Assembly (NCBI RefSeq): GCF_005876855.1
Contig: NZ_QLAE01000008.1
Coordinates: forward strand, 1 to 64,000
DNA from: Stutzerimonas nosocomialis
GTDB taxonomy: Bacteria > Pseudomonadota > Gammaproteobacteria > Pseudomonadales > Pseudomonadaceae
Reading direction: 5' to 3'
DNA length: 64,000 bases
Part shown: piece after piece, positions 1 to 8,061 of the stretch
Layout of the letters: each line of letters opens with the position of its first letter
How positions within the stretch are numbered: position 1 is the stretch's first letter
Notes under the pieces: model-generated
Told to the model about the DNA's origin: nothing
Seen by the model: the letters and a program-made list of their open reading frames with translations, nothing else
Database searches by the model: none
Translations under genes and position numbers: made by a program

Positions 1-378
1 CTTGGCGGCCACGGCCAGGCGGCCGTAGTCGTCGGCCGGACGGCCATCGCTGTGGCGCGGCAGCAGGCCGGTCCCGTAGGTGCCGCCACCGCCGTCGAGC
101 TTGACCGAGAGCAGGCCGAGGGTGTCGACGCCGAAGCCGATGGGGCCGGAGGTGTAGCCGGACTGGAAGTTGAGGATGAAGCTCTGGGTCCACTCTTCAG
201 CCTTGCTCTGGGCGTTGGCCGAGTCGACGAAGTTGCGGTTGATGTAGAAGTTGCGGGCGTTGACGCTCAGCTTGGAGCCATCGACGAAACCTTCCTGTGC
301 CACGGCGACCGGAGTGCCCAGGGCCATGGTCAGGCCACCGGCGAAGACGGCGGCGGCGAGCGGATTGCGTGGGGTCAT
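1..378 (-). CDS. OprD-family outer membrane porin, N-terminal part
   Basis: The 126 visible codons run off the left edge of the window. They give a signal peptide of about 27 residues (ends near AVA-QEG), then the OprD pattern FVDGSKLSVNARNFYINR and later GFGVDTLGLLSVKLD, which closely parallel the complete OprD porin at 18383-19636. The family forms 18-strand barrels that admit small carboxylates or basic amino acids. The ATG at 378 is preceded by GGGAG at a good distance. A strong promoter and a palindromic operator lie upstream (505-554), so expression is probably repressor-controlled by a substrate. The specificity cannot be told from this fragment. Confidence 0.9.
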   Translation of the reverse strand, partial: MTPRNPLAAAVFAGGLTMALGTPVAVAQEGFVDGSKLSVNARNFYINRNFVDSANAQSKAEEWTQSFILNFQSGYTSGPIGFGVDTLGLLSVKLDGGGGTYGTGLLPRHSDGRPADDYGRLAVAAK

Positions 379-504
379 TATTTTTGTACTCCCTTTTTGA
401 TGTGGTCATCCGCTGGCCGTTCGACGGCGCAGGGATGGGTGTCTCTCGATCTTGTACGCAGCCGGCAGGGCCTCCTGCGTTTTCGTGTGTGTCAGCAATC
501 TCAT

Positions 505-521
505 ATGTCGTCATACGACAT
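505..521. promoter_or_regulatory. Palindromic operator at the oprD-like transcription start
   Basis: ATGTCGT-CAT-ACGACAT is a perfect 7-bp inverted repeat with a 3-bp spacer. It covers the predicted +1 of the promoter at 527-554, the classic position for a repressor site. A single ATGTCGT half-site recurs at 536-542. Symmetry and size would suit a GntR-type (FCD) repressor, as seen upstream of aromatic-acid porin genes; the cognate regulator is not in the window. Confidence 0.5.
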
Positions 522-526
522 GGGCG

Positions 527-554
527 ATTATCAACATGTCGTAACAGTTGTCAA
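527..554 (-). promoter_or_regulatory. sigma70 promoter of the oprD-like gene
   Basis: On the minus strand there is a perfect -35 TTGACA (549-554), a 16-bp spacer and a -10 GATAAT (527-532). Transcription would start near 520, leaving a leader of about 140 nt before the ATG at 378. An ATGTCGT half-site also sits in the spacer (536-542). Confidence 0.65.
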
Positions 555-732
555 CGCGACGATTGAACTATTAGCTGATGCGCTGAAAGCCCCGATATAC
601 GGAGCATTAAGCCTTGTCGATACCGCTCGGAGGCTTCGCTCGGTGGACGTTGTCGTTAGAGTAGGGTGGGCTTTAGGGGTACGTTGTCGGATGACATAGT
701 CCGTTCGGCTGGGTGCGGACGCTGGCGGAGCC

Positions 733-2994
733 TCAGTCGATGGCCCACCATCCGGGCAGCAGTGCCCTGACCTGTGGCCGCGCGAAGCGGTCATCGATCA
801 GGTGGATGACGCCGCGATCCTGCTGCGTGCGTATCACCCGTCCGGCGGCCTGAACCACCTTCTGCAGGCCGGGGTACAGGTAGGTGTAGTCGTAGCCGCG
901 AGAGCCTCCGAAGCGCTTGGCCATCCGCGCCATGAGCTGCTCGTTGATCGGGTTGACCTGGGGCAGGCCCAGGGTGGCGATGAAGGCGCCGATCAGGCGG
1001 TCTCCGGGCAGGTCGATCCCCTCGGCGAAGGCGCCGCCCAGGACGGCGAAGCCGATGCCCCGGCCACCCGCGCAAAAGCGCTCGAGAAACGCCGTGCGGG
1101 CCGGTTCGTCCATGGCGCGGGTCTGTTCCCAGCAGGGCACCTCGGGAAAGCGTTCGGCCATGAGGCCACTGACCTGCTGCAGATAGTCGAAGCTGCTGAA
1201 GAAGGCCAGGTAATTGCCCGGCGCCTGCCGGTACTGCCGGGCGAGCAGGTCGACGATCGCTGGCAGCGAGGCCGAGCGGTCGTTGAATCGGGTGGAGATG
1301 TGCCGGGCCAGGTGCACCTGCAGCTGGTCGGCCTCGAAGGGCGACTCCACTTCCAGCCAGACGCTGGCCGGCGGCAGGCCCAGGGTGTCGGTATAGAAGC
1401 GGCGCGGGCTCAGGGTCGCCGAGAACAGCACCGTCGAGTGCGCCAGGGCGAAGCGCGGCGAAAGGAAAGGGGCGGGCAACAGGTTGCGCAGGCACAGCCT
1501 GGAGCTTTTGCCGCCGCGGGCGGTGCCGGGCGCAAGGGTGACATCGAACAGCGAATGCTCGCCGAACAGGTCGGCGATACGGCAGAAATGCATCGCCTCG
1601 AAATAGGCGTTCTGCAGCTCCGGCGCGAGCCCGGCGGGGTTGTCGCCCAGGTAGTCGGTGATGGCGCTGACCGCCTGTTGCAGGGCATTGATCAGCTTCA
1701 GGGGCAACGCCTCATGGACCTGATAGGGCTGGACCTGTTCGCGGTGCAGCTCGTTCCAGCAGCGCTGGATCCGTTCGAGCGGCTTCTTCAGCAGGGCCGG
1801 GGCGTTCTGGCGAAGGCCCTTGAAACTGCGCTGGTCGAGCTCGGCGCTGTACATCTTGCGCCCCCGTTCGAGCAGGTTGTGGGCTTCGTCGACCAGCACC
1901 GTGGCGCGCCAGCCGTTGTTCAGCGTCAGCCCGTGGAGCAGGCCGCCCAGGTCGAAGTAGTAGTTGTAGTCGCCGATCACCACGTCCGCCCAGCGCGCCA
2001 GCTCCTGGCTCAGGTAATAGGGGCAGACCTGGTGCGCCAGGGCGACCTCGCGCTGCGTCGCCTGATCCAGGACGGGGCGTTCGAGCGCGGCCTGGCGCGC
2101 GGCCGGCAGGCGATCGTAGAAACCCCGGGCCAGCGGGCAGGCTTCGCCATGGCAGGCCTTGTCCGGGTGCTCGCAGGCCTTGTCCCGGGCGATCAGCTCC
2201 AGCACGCGCAGCGGCATTTCCCGATTGCTGTCGAGCTTGGCCAGGGCGTCCAGCGCCAGGCGGCGCCCGGACGTCTTGGCGGCGAGGAAGAACAGCTTGT
2301 CCAGGCGTTGGCCGGGAAACGCCTTGAGTTGGGGGAACAGCGTGCCGAGCGTCTTGCCGATGCCGGTCGGCGCCTGCGCCATCAGGCTGCTGCCGGTGCA
2401 GGCCGCCTTGTAGACGGCCTCGGCCAGTTGCCGCTGCCCGCTGCGAAACTCGGGGTAGGGAAAACGCAGTTGCAGCAGCGCCTGGTCGCGCCGGGCACGG
2501 TGGGCCAGCTCCGCCTCGGCCCAGCCGATGAAGCGCTCGCAGTGCGTCTCGAAGAACTCGCGCAGCGCCTCGGCCGGGTGATGCTCCACGATCACCGTTT
2601 CCCGCTGGCTGACCACGTCGAAGTACACCAGCGCCAGCTCGAGCGAGGCCAGCCCGCGGCTCTGGCACAGCAACCAGCCGTATACCCTGGCCTGCGCCCA
2701 GTGCAGGGCGCGGTGGTTGGCCGGCTGGCGGGACAGGTCGCCGCGAAAGGTCTTGATCTCTTCGAGGCGGTTGCGCGCCGGGTCGTAGCCGTCGGCACGG
2801 CCGCGCACCTGCAGGCTGCGATAGCTGCCTGCCAGGGTGATTTCCGCTTCGTAGTCAGGGCCGCGCCGGGCGGCCACCAGCTGATGGCCGACGATGCCTT
2901 CGAGCGCGGTGGGCGAGGGGGTGAAGCGCAGGTCCAGATCACCGGCCTTGGCGGTGAATTCGCACAGCGCACGGACCGCGACCTGATAGCTCAC
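733..2994 (-). CDS. PD-(D/E)XK nuclease / Fe-S DNA helicase (DinG/Rad3-like)
   Basis: 753 aa from a GTG whose last two bases are in the stop codon of the upstream gene (GTGA overlap), so translation is coupled. Residues 1-200 form a RecB/Cas4-like nuclease domain: GRAD68, EEIK (E79, K81) and Q101xxxY. Residues 180-753 are a superfamily 2 XPD-type helicase: Walker A APTGIGKT at 208-215, DEAH at 368-371, and four cysteines (274, 281, 286, 324) placed like the Fe-S cluster of DinG/XPD. The family unwinds DNA 5'-3'. Pairing with a FAN1 nuclease and an SOS box points to repair of blocked or crosslinked DNA. The exact DNA substrate is not known to me. Confidence 0.92.
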   Translation of the reverse strand: MSYQVAVRALCEFTAKAGDLDLRFTPSPTALEGIVGHQLVAARRGPDYEAEITLAGSYRSLQVRGRADGYDPARNRLEEIKTFRGDLSRQPANHRALHWAQARVYGWLLCQSRGLASLELALVYFDVVSQRETVIVEHHPAEALREFFETHCERFIGWAEAELAHRARRDQALLQLRFPYPEFRSGQRQLAEAVYKAACTGSSLMAQAPTGIGKTLGTLFPQLKAFPGQRLDKLFFLAAKTSGRRLALDALAKLDSNREMPLRVLELIARDKACEHPDKACHGEACPLARGFYDRLPAARQAALERPVLDQATQREVALAHQVCPYYLSQELARWADVVIGDYNYYFDLGGLLHGLTLNNGWRATVLVDEAHNLLERGRKMYSAELDQRSFKGLRQNAPALLKKPLERIQRCWNELHREQVQPYQVHEALPLKLINALQQAVSAITDYLGDNPAGLAPELQNAYFEAMHFCRIADLFGEHSLFDVTLAPGTARGGKSSRLCLRNLLPAPFLSPRFALAHSTVLFSATLSPRRFYTDTLGLPPASVWLEVESPFEADQLQVHLARHISTRFNDRSASLPAIVDLLARQYRQAPGNYLAFFSSFDYLQQVSGLMAERFPEVPCWEQTRAMDEPARTAFLERFCAGGRGIGFAVLGGAFAEGIDLPGDRLIGAFIATLGLPQVNPINEQLMARMAKRFGGSRGYDYTYLYPGLQKVVQAAGRVIRTQQDRGVIHLIDDRFARPQVRALLPGWWAID

Positions 2995-4640
2995 GGCGTC
3001 GGCTCGGCCCATTGCACGTAGCACACGGCGATCGGCAGGCCATGCTCGGCGGCGTGGTCGAGCCAGCGCAGCTGGTTGTCCTGCAGCCGATCGCCCGGCC
3101 CCTTGACCTCGATCATCCGGTAGCGTCCCTGCTCGGGCCAGAACTGGATCAGGTCGGGCAGCCCGGTACGGTTGCTCGGCACGTCGCGCAGGATGCGGGT
3201 GAAGATGGTCTTCAGGTGCGCGGCGGGAATGCACGCCAGGGCCTGTTCGAGCAGCCCGTCGTCGAGCAGGCTCCAGGCCACGAAGGCGGTGTGGATGCCG
3301 GCTTTCTCGCGAAAGGTGCGGCGGATGCAGTCGCGGTAGCTCTCGTCGTCGAGGGCGCCCAGGCACCGCTCGAACAAGGCGGCGCGACGGCTGTGGAAGT
3401 CCGGTTGCGCCAGGTCCGCGGGCGCGGCGTGGAACGGATGGAAGAAGGCGCCGGGCAGGGCGGCGAACAGGGCGTCCCAGCAGAGCAGCCCGAACAGCGA
3501 ATTGAGCAGCGCGTTTTCCACGTAATGAACCGGCGCCCCGGGGCTGTCCAGGTGTTCGCGTACGGCATATTCCACGGACAGCCCGCCACCCGGCGGCGGC
3601 AGGACGAGGTCGATGCGCTCGACGCTCGCCGAGCTGCGGCGTGGCCCTCGCGGCTGGCCCAGCGCGCGTCGCAGGCGCGGCAGCATGCGTTCGAGCTGCT
3701 GCGCCTCGAGTTCGTTTTCCGGCGCCGCTTCGGCGAGCAGCGCCAGCGCCAGCGCGGCCTCGGCCTGGCCGCAGCGTTCCAGCACGCGAATGGTGCGTTG
3801 CCTCGCGCCGGGATAGCGGTTGGCCGCATGCAGGCGCAGCGCCTGGGACCAGTCCTGCTCGCGCTCGTACTGCAGGGCCAGGCGCATCAGCAGCTTGCCG
3901 CGTCGGCTCTCCAGCCAGGCGTTGGGGTAGGGCGTCTGCGGAACGTCGGCGAGGATCGCATCGAGCGCCTCGCCCGCCTCGAAGCGTTCGCGGCAGCGAT
4001 GCAGGTGCAGGTAGGCATCGATCTCCTCGCGGCGCTGGAAGGCGCGCGAAGCCGGCGAGAAGGCGACCTGCTCGTAGCGGAGGATGCCGAGGTCGGCCAG
4101 GACGAATTCCGACCAGTCCTGGTGGATGTTGCCGAAGAACATCAGCCGAAGGCGCTCGCACAGGGGGCCGATGCGCACCTGGAAGACCGCCTCGTCCAGG
4201 GCGCCGCACCAGCGATGCAGCGGTTGGGCCTGGTCGTGCTCGGCCAGCAGCCGCTGCAGCAGTTCATCCTTGCGCAGGTTCTGGGCGCTGGCGACCTGGC
4301 CGAACACCTGGGCCAGCTCGGCCTTGCGCAAGAGGCCGAACAGCTGGAGCAGATCGAGGGCGGGCGCGTCGTCGAGCCAGCCCTGCTCGATCAGCGGCGC
4401 GGCAGCCTGGCGCGGGCAGCCGATCTCCTGATAACGCAGCTTGCTGGCGCGGAACAGGTCCCCCTTGCGCATCACCATGCGCACCAGCAGGGCACGGGAG
4501 GGTTGCGGCAGGGCCGAGAAATCCTCGATGAAGCGGTGTTCGGCCGCATCGAGCAGGTCGGCATGGTGCGCGCCCACCCAGGCGAGGACCCACTGGAAGT
4601 TGTCCAGGTAATAGAAGGGGTTGGGCAGAGACTGGCGCAT
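2991..4640 (-). CDS. FAN1-like VRR-NUC structure-specific nuclease
   Basis: 549 aa. The C-terminal VRR-NUC domain shows the PD-(D/E)XK residues PD (495-496) and E511-V-K513, followed by GDRLQDNQ; the middle is helical (TPR-like) and the N terminus resembles the SAP region of bacterial FAN1. FAN1 cuts 5' flaps and unhooks interstrand crosslinks; a P. aeruginosa homologue of about this length has been studied structurally. I chose the ATG at 4640 because the upstream ATG at 4694 lies inside the LexA box and has no ribosome site. The gene is first in a two-gene operon with the nuclease-helicase. Confidence 0.9.
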   Translation of the reverse strand: MRQSLPNPFYYLDNFQWVLAWVGAHHADLLDAAEHRFIEDFSALPQPSRALLVRMVMRKGDLFRASKLRYQEIGCPRQAAAPLIEQGWLDDAPALDLLQLFGLLRKAELAQVFGQVASAQNLRKDELLQRLLAEHDQAQPLHRWCGALDEAVFQVRIGPLCERLRLMFFGNIHQDWSEFVLADLGILRYEQVAFSPASRAFQRREEIDAYLHLHRCRERFEAGEALDAILADVPQTPYPNAWLESRRGKLLMRLALQYEREQDWSQALRLHAANRYPGARQRTIRVLERCGQAEAALALALLAEAAPENELEAQQLERMLPRLRRALGQPRGPRRSSASVERIDLVLPPPGGGLSVEYAVREHLDSPGAPVHYVENALLNSLFGLLCWDALFAALPGAFFHPFHAAPADLAQPDFHSRRAALFERCLGALDDESYRDCIRRTFREKAGIHTAFVAWSLLDDGLLEQALACIPAAHLKTIFTRILRDVPSNRTGLPDLIQFWPEQGRYRMIEVKGPGDRLQDNQLRWLDHAAEHGLPIAVCYVQWAEPTP

Positions 4641-4663
4641 CGAACGTCCGCTTCGCTGAGCGA

Positions 4664-4679
4664 TCCGGAGAACTCCGGA
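4664..4679. repeat. 16-bp inverted repeat in the FAN1 leader
   Basis: TCCGGAG-AA-CTCCGGA has perfect 7-bp arms. It lies between the LexA box and the FAN1-like start codon, so it would be in the transcribed leader, either as a small hairpin or as a second protein-binding site. Confidence 0.55.
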
Positions 4680-4686
4680 AGAAAGG

Positions 4687-4702
4687 CTGTGCATTTATAC
4701 AG
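4687..4702 (-). promoter_or_regulatory. LexA (SOS) box of the FAN1-helicase operon
   Basis: Minus strand reads CTGTATAAATGCACAG, a perfect CTGT-N8-ACAG match to the gammaproteobacterial LexA site. It contains TATAAA, a plausible -10, so LexA binding would block the promoter. It lies about 50 bp upstream of the chosen start of the FAN1-like gene. Confidence 0.82.
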
Positions 4703-4843
4703 CAGTTCGTGGCTCGACAAAATGCCGGGACGATCAGCGGTGACGGCGACCCGCCTCTTTCGCGACCGAACTGGCGGAGCCCGCCGGCGCGGTATAGGGT
4801 TGCGATCGTCCGGTGCTCCGGCGCCCTGAAAGGAGGCGAGCCA

Positions 4844-5467
4844 ATGCAAGTGAAGGTCTGGGGTCGACACAACTCGACCAACGTCAAGAAAGTGCTCTGG
4901 TGTCTCGAAGAACTGTCTCGGCCCTACCAGCGCATCGACGCCGGCGGCGCCTTCGGCGTGGTCGACGAGCCGTCGTACGTGGCGATGAACCCCAACCGCC
5001 TGGTGCCCTGCGTGCAGGACGGGGATCTGGTGCTCTGGGAGTCCAACGCGATCGTCCGCTACCTGGCGGCGCGCTATGGAGAAACCACGCTGTGGCAGAC
5101 CGACCCGGCGCTGCGTTTCGAGGCGGACAAATGGATGGACTGGGTCACTTCGTCGCTGGCGGCACCCTTCAAGGTGCTGTTCTGGAACATGGTGCGCACC
5201 CCGCCCGAGCAGCGCGAGATGGACGAGGTGCGCAAGGCGTTCCAGACCTGCAGCGACCTGCTGGCGCTGGCCGACCAGGCGCTGGCGACGCAGCCGTATC
5301 TGTCCGGGGAGCGCTTCGGCATGGGCGATATCCCGCTGGGCAGCTTCGCCTACGCCTGGTTCGAAATGCCGATCGAGCGGCCTGAACTCAAGCATCTGCA
5401 GGCCTGGTACGACCGCTTGTGCGAGCGCCCTGCGTTCCGGACCGCGGTGATGATCCCGCTGACCTGA
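4844..5467 (+). CDS. Glutathione S-transferase family protein
   Basis: 207 aa. The N-terminal thioredoxin-fold domain has the cis-proline segment NPNRLVP (50-56) and the glutathione gamma-glutamyl contact pair E66-S67; the C-terminal helical domain fills residues 90-200. The ATG at 4844 follows AAGGAGG at ideal spacing. Family members conjugate or use glutathione on electrophiles; the substrate is not predictable. It is divergent from the SOS operon and about 200 bp from it. Confidence 0.88.
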   Translation: MQVKVWGRHNSTNVKKVLWCLEELSRPYQRIDAGGAFGVVDEPSYVAMNPNRLVPCVQDGDLVLWESNAIVRYLAARYGETTLWQTDPALRFEADKWMDWVTSSLAAPFKVLFWNMVRTPPEQREMDEVRKAFQTCSDLLALADQALATQPYLSGERFGMGDIPLGSFAYAWFEMPIERPELKHLQAWYDRLCERPAFRTAVMIPLT

Positions 5468-5554
5468 CGACAGCCCGTCGCCAGGGCCGCACCCTCAGGA
5501 ACGCCCGGCCGTTCTGGTCATCGGAACAAGGGAGGTCAACCGGCGGAGACGAGC

Positions 5555-5983
5555 ATGGCGGCGCAAATCAGTGCGAAAGATCTGGGTATCGACATCGAGA
5601 AGGGCGAGGGCGAGCTGTTCAAGTGGTTCCTCGCCAGCTTCCTGTTCGGCAAGCGGATCCAGCAGGACATCGCCGCCGAGGCCTACCGGGTCATCGTCGA
5701 CAAGCACAAGCGCGATACGCCGAGGAAACTGGGCAACTGCAGCTGGCAGCAGATCGTCGACATGCTGGGCGAAGGGCATTACGTGCGCTACGACGAGTCC
5801 ACCGCCGATCGCCTGCTCAAGCTCTGCGAGAAGCTGAACACCGAATACGGCGGCAAGCTCGGGCGCCTGCACGAGATGAGCGAGAGCCGCAAGGATTTGG
5901 AGAAGCGCCTGGCCGAGTTCGAGGGCGTCGGTCCGAAGACGGTGGAAATCTTCATGCGCGAAGCGAAGAGGGTCTGGGACTGA
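5555..5983 (+). CDS. Small helix-hairpin-helix protein (DNA glycosylase/endonuclease III-like)
   Basis: 142 aa, mostly helical, ending in a helix-hairpin-helix, FEGVGPKTVEIFMREAKRVW, starting near residue 122. This resembles the HhH of endonuclease III-like glycosylases but lacks the 4Fe-4S cysteines and is shorter than those enzymes. It is probably a DNA-binding protein conserved in pseudomonads; no catalytic claim is made. A GGAG sits just upstream of the ATG. Confidence 0.65.
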   Translation: MAAQISAKDLGIDIEKGEGELFKWFLASFLFGKRIQQDIAAEAYRVIVDKHKRDTPRKLGNCSWQQIVDMLGEGHYVRYDESTADRLLKLCEKLNTEYGGKLGRLHEMSESRKDLEKRLAEFEGVGPKTVEIFMREAKRVWD

Positions 5984-6059
5984 GCGCGATGCCCGGTGGT
6001 GCTTGCACAACGCCACGGGCCGGGTAAAGTGCGCGGAATCCTTCCGATGCCATACCGCC

Positions 6060-6293
6060 ATGCGCCTTGCCATCTGCCTGATGCTGTTCAGTCTTCCCCT
6101 GTTGTCGCTTGCGGCGCCTGCGCCTTATTACAAGTGGCTGAGCCGTGTCGATGGCCAGGTCACCTGCCAGCAGACCTCGCCCGGCCCCGGCTGGGAGTTG
6201 CTCGACGGCAGTACCTACCGTGATCTGCGCTGTACTCAGCCGATACAGCGAAGCGAGCAGCCTGGGGTAACGGGCTTCAGGTCGCGCGGCTAA
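6060..6293 (+). CDS. Small secreted protein, DUF4124-like
   Basis: 77 aa with a clear signal peptide (MRLAICLMLFSLPLLSLAAP) and then YYKWLSRVDGQVTC, which resembles the YKW-D-GxV start of DUF4124 domains of exported proteobacterial proteins. Two cysteines remain in the mature part. The function is unknown. The upstream ribosome site is poor, so confidence is moderate. Confidence 0.5.
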   Translation: MRLAICLMLFSLPLLSLAAPAPYYKWLSRVDGQVTCQQTSPGPGWELLDGSTYRDLRCTQPIQRSEQPGVTGFRSRG

Positions 6294-6463
6294 TCGGCGC
6301 GACCAGCGACGGCCAGTGCTCAGGACGTCGCTTCGGTCGCGAAATCGACGGGGGCTGGTAGCTTTTTGCCAGATTTGCTGACAAGTCGCTGCGACAAATG
6401 GCTCGGCGATTGCTAGCGTTGCGCACCTAAACACATTTGGAGATGGAAATGGGGGAATACATC

Positions 6464-6994
6464 ATGGCGATTTCCGGTGGCCCGCAGCGCTTTTCCGGCC
6501 AACGCATGCTGCTGATTCTGCTGGGCATCGTTTGTCTGGGGCTGGTGGCCGGGGCGCTGTATTTCCAGGAAGTCATGGGGCAGGCGCCATGCCCGCTGTG
6601 CATCGTGCAGCGCTACCTGTTCCTGCTGATCGCCCTGGTCGCGTTCGTGGGCGTCTCCTTTTCAAGCGCACGGGTCAACCGAGGCGCCGCATTCATGGCC
6701 CTGCTGATCGCGCTGGTCGGCGTCGGCGTAGCGGCGCGACTGGTCTATGTCCAGGGCCATCCGGCCGCGGGCTGCGGTATAGACGTCATGCAGCTCTGGA
6801 CCGATGCGATCCCCCTGGCCCAGTGGATGCCGACCCTGTTCCAGGCGACCGGCATGTGCGGCGACGTCTACGACCCGATCCTGGGGCTGGGCATGGCGCA
6901 ATGGTCGCTGACCGCCTTCGTGGCGATCGCCGTGGCCGTGGCGATTGGCTGCTGGAAGGCCCGCCGTCGTCCGCGTCGCAGCATGTTCCGCTGA
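6464..6994 (+). CDS. dsbB: Disulfide bond formation protein DsbB
   Basis: 176 aa inner-membrane protein with four transmembrane segments. It has both periplasmic cysteine pairs: C43-P-L-C46 in the first loop and C104/C132 in the second. DsbB reoxidises DsbA and passes electrons to ubiquinone. I chose the ATG at 6464 because GGGGGAA lies 8 bases before it; earlier in-frame starts would add residues not typical of the family. Confidence 0.95.
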   Translation: MAISGGPQRFSGQRMLLILLGIVCLGLVAGALYFQEVMGQAPCPLCIVQRYLFLLIALVAFVGVSFSSARVNRGAAFMALLIALVGVGVAARLVYVQGHPAAGCGIDVMQLWTDAIPLAQWMPTLFQATGMCGDVYDPILGLGMAQWSLTAFVAIAVAVAIGCWKARRRPRRSMFR

Positions 6995-7007
6995 TCGTCG
7001 AGCCGGC

Positions 7008-7316
7008 GTGGCGCTGAGCGCGTCGGGGCTGATCGACGCGGCCCTGGCCAACCCCGTCAATGTCACCCTGCTCGAGCGGCTTCCCGCCCTCTCGCTCCCG
7101 CAATGCCTGCTCACCGCGGGCTGTCTCTACCAGGCCTGGTGGAATACCTGTGTCGCCATCGATGTCGCCAGCGGCGAACTCTACGCACCGTTCGGGCTCG
7201 ATGAGCTCGAACGCGGCCTGCTGCGCTGCAACCCGCTGACACCACAGCCGGAGCTGTTCGTGCGCAAGGCCGAAAGCTACCAGGCCCGCTGGCCCTGGCT
7301 GACCCTCATCGACTAG
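7008..7316 (+). pseudogene. Nucleotidyltransferase-family (NTP_transf_6/DUF925) remnant with internal deletion
   Basis: 102 codons from a GTG. The N-terminal part (LLERLPALSLPQCLLTAGCL, then YQAWWN) and the C-terminal part (GELYAPFGLDEL, KAESYQARWPWL) match the two ends of a family usually near 190 aa. The central portion, with the conserved aspartates of the nucleotidyltransferase site (a KDYDLFYFD-like motif in relatives as I recall them), is missing. The joint is WWN/TCVAI near 7149. The frame is intact, so a short protein could still be made, but it should not be catalytic. It overlaps the convergent gene by 11 bp. Confidence 0.72.
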
Positions 7317-7932
7317 CGTCCCCATCCGGTGCGTTCGCGCCATCGCGCAGCCGCTGCAGCGTCGCATCGGCGTCGGTCTGCAGGCGCTGGCGCAGCGTGC
7401 GGGCCTGCTCGCGGTTGTCGTGTCCGTCCAGGCAGGGCAGGTCCGCATCGACATTGAGCAGTGCCGCGCTCAGCGCCGAATGGATCAGCACGGCGCCGGC
7501 CGCGATGTCGGCACGCACCACGTCGCTGGCCAGCGGCAGGGCCGAAACGCTCAGGTCGAGCGCCTCCAGGCAGGCATGGGCGGTGGCGAGCGGGACCGCG
7601 CAGGCCTGGCGCGCCGCGGCCTGTAGCGCATCGCCGGGGCCGTCGTCGGGCTGTCGCGCCGCCTGCAGGTAGCGGCTGAAGGCCTGCATGTCATCGTCGG
7701 CAAAGCTGCCGAGCCGCTGCAGCAATGTTTCGACGGGCTCGATGAGGCGCTGGCGCCGGGGATCTTCCTGATGCCCCTGGCTGATGCGCAGCGCTTTCAG
7801 CACCAGGGCGAGGCCGAGGGATGCACTGACCGCCGCGACGGCGCCGCAGCCAGGCATGGGGCGGTTGGCGGCGGTGTCCTGGCGGAAGCGCTCCAGGGAG
7901 TGGGTCCAGACGCTGGTGGGGCGATCGCTCAA
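7306..7932 (-). CDS. Cyclodeaminase/cyclohydrolase family protein (FTCD-like)
   Basis: 208 aa, helical. The segment MPGCGAVAAVSASLGLAL corresponds to the PGGGS-AA-AGALG start of formiminotransferase-cyclodeaminase-like proteins (one-carbon metabolism). A TTG at 7932 preceded by GAGG is the most likely start, since extending to an ATG at 8052 would cross the lexA2 operator. The gene is divergent from lexA2, with 129 bp between. The substrate is unknown. Confidence 0.7.
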   Translation of the reverse strand: MSDRPTSVWTHSLERFRQDTAANRPMPGCGAVAAVSASLGLALVLKALRISQGHQEDPRRQRLIEPVETLLQRLGSFADDDMQAFSRYLQAARQPDDGPGDALQAAARQACAVPLATAHACLEALDLSVSALPLASDVVRADIAAGAVLIHSALSAALLNVDADLPCLDGHDNREQARTLRQRLQTDADATLQRLRDGANAPDGDASR

Positions 7933-8044
7933 GGCATCCTCGGCAAGGCATGAACGGTTTCTGTTGGAGGGGACCTGGCCGGCACACGTTCCGCCTGCGT
8001 GGGCAGGTGACGGACCAAAGGCGCTGGCCAGATGATTCGCAAAA

Positions 8045-8060
8045 GAGTACAAATGTACTC
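8045..8060. promoter_or_regulatory. LexA2 operator
   Basis: GAGTAC-AAAT-GTACTC, a perfect 6-bp palindrome directly before the lexA2 start at 8062. The P. putida LexA2 protein is known to bind GTAC-N4-GTGC-type sites rather than CTGT-N8-ACAG, and this is a GTAC-N4-GTAC match, implying autoregulation of lexA2-imuA-imuB. Confidence 0.78.
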
Positions 8061-8061
8061 C

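Larger units (their letters stand above)
379..732. other. Intergenic region between oprD-like gene and helicase gene
   Basis: About 350 bp with lower GC than the flanking genes and no convincing coding sequence. Positions 379-560 hold the leader, promoter and operator of the porin gene. In 560-732 I see only a further small dyad, TGTC-GGAT-GACA near 685-696, and no clear terminator for the helicase gene that ends at 733. Confidence 0.6.

Noticed and set aside
802-3021. Long plus-strand open frame opposite the nuclease-helicase gene
   Set aside because: Antisense shadow in GC-rich DNA. The minus strand encodes clear helicase motifs over the same bases; the plus frame has no recognisable domain.
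4641-4694. ATG at 4694 as start of the FAN1-like gene
   Set aside because: It lies inside the LexA box, has no ribosome site and would add residues unlike the family; ATG 4640 is preferred.
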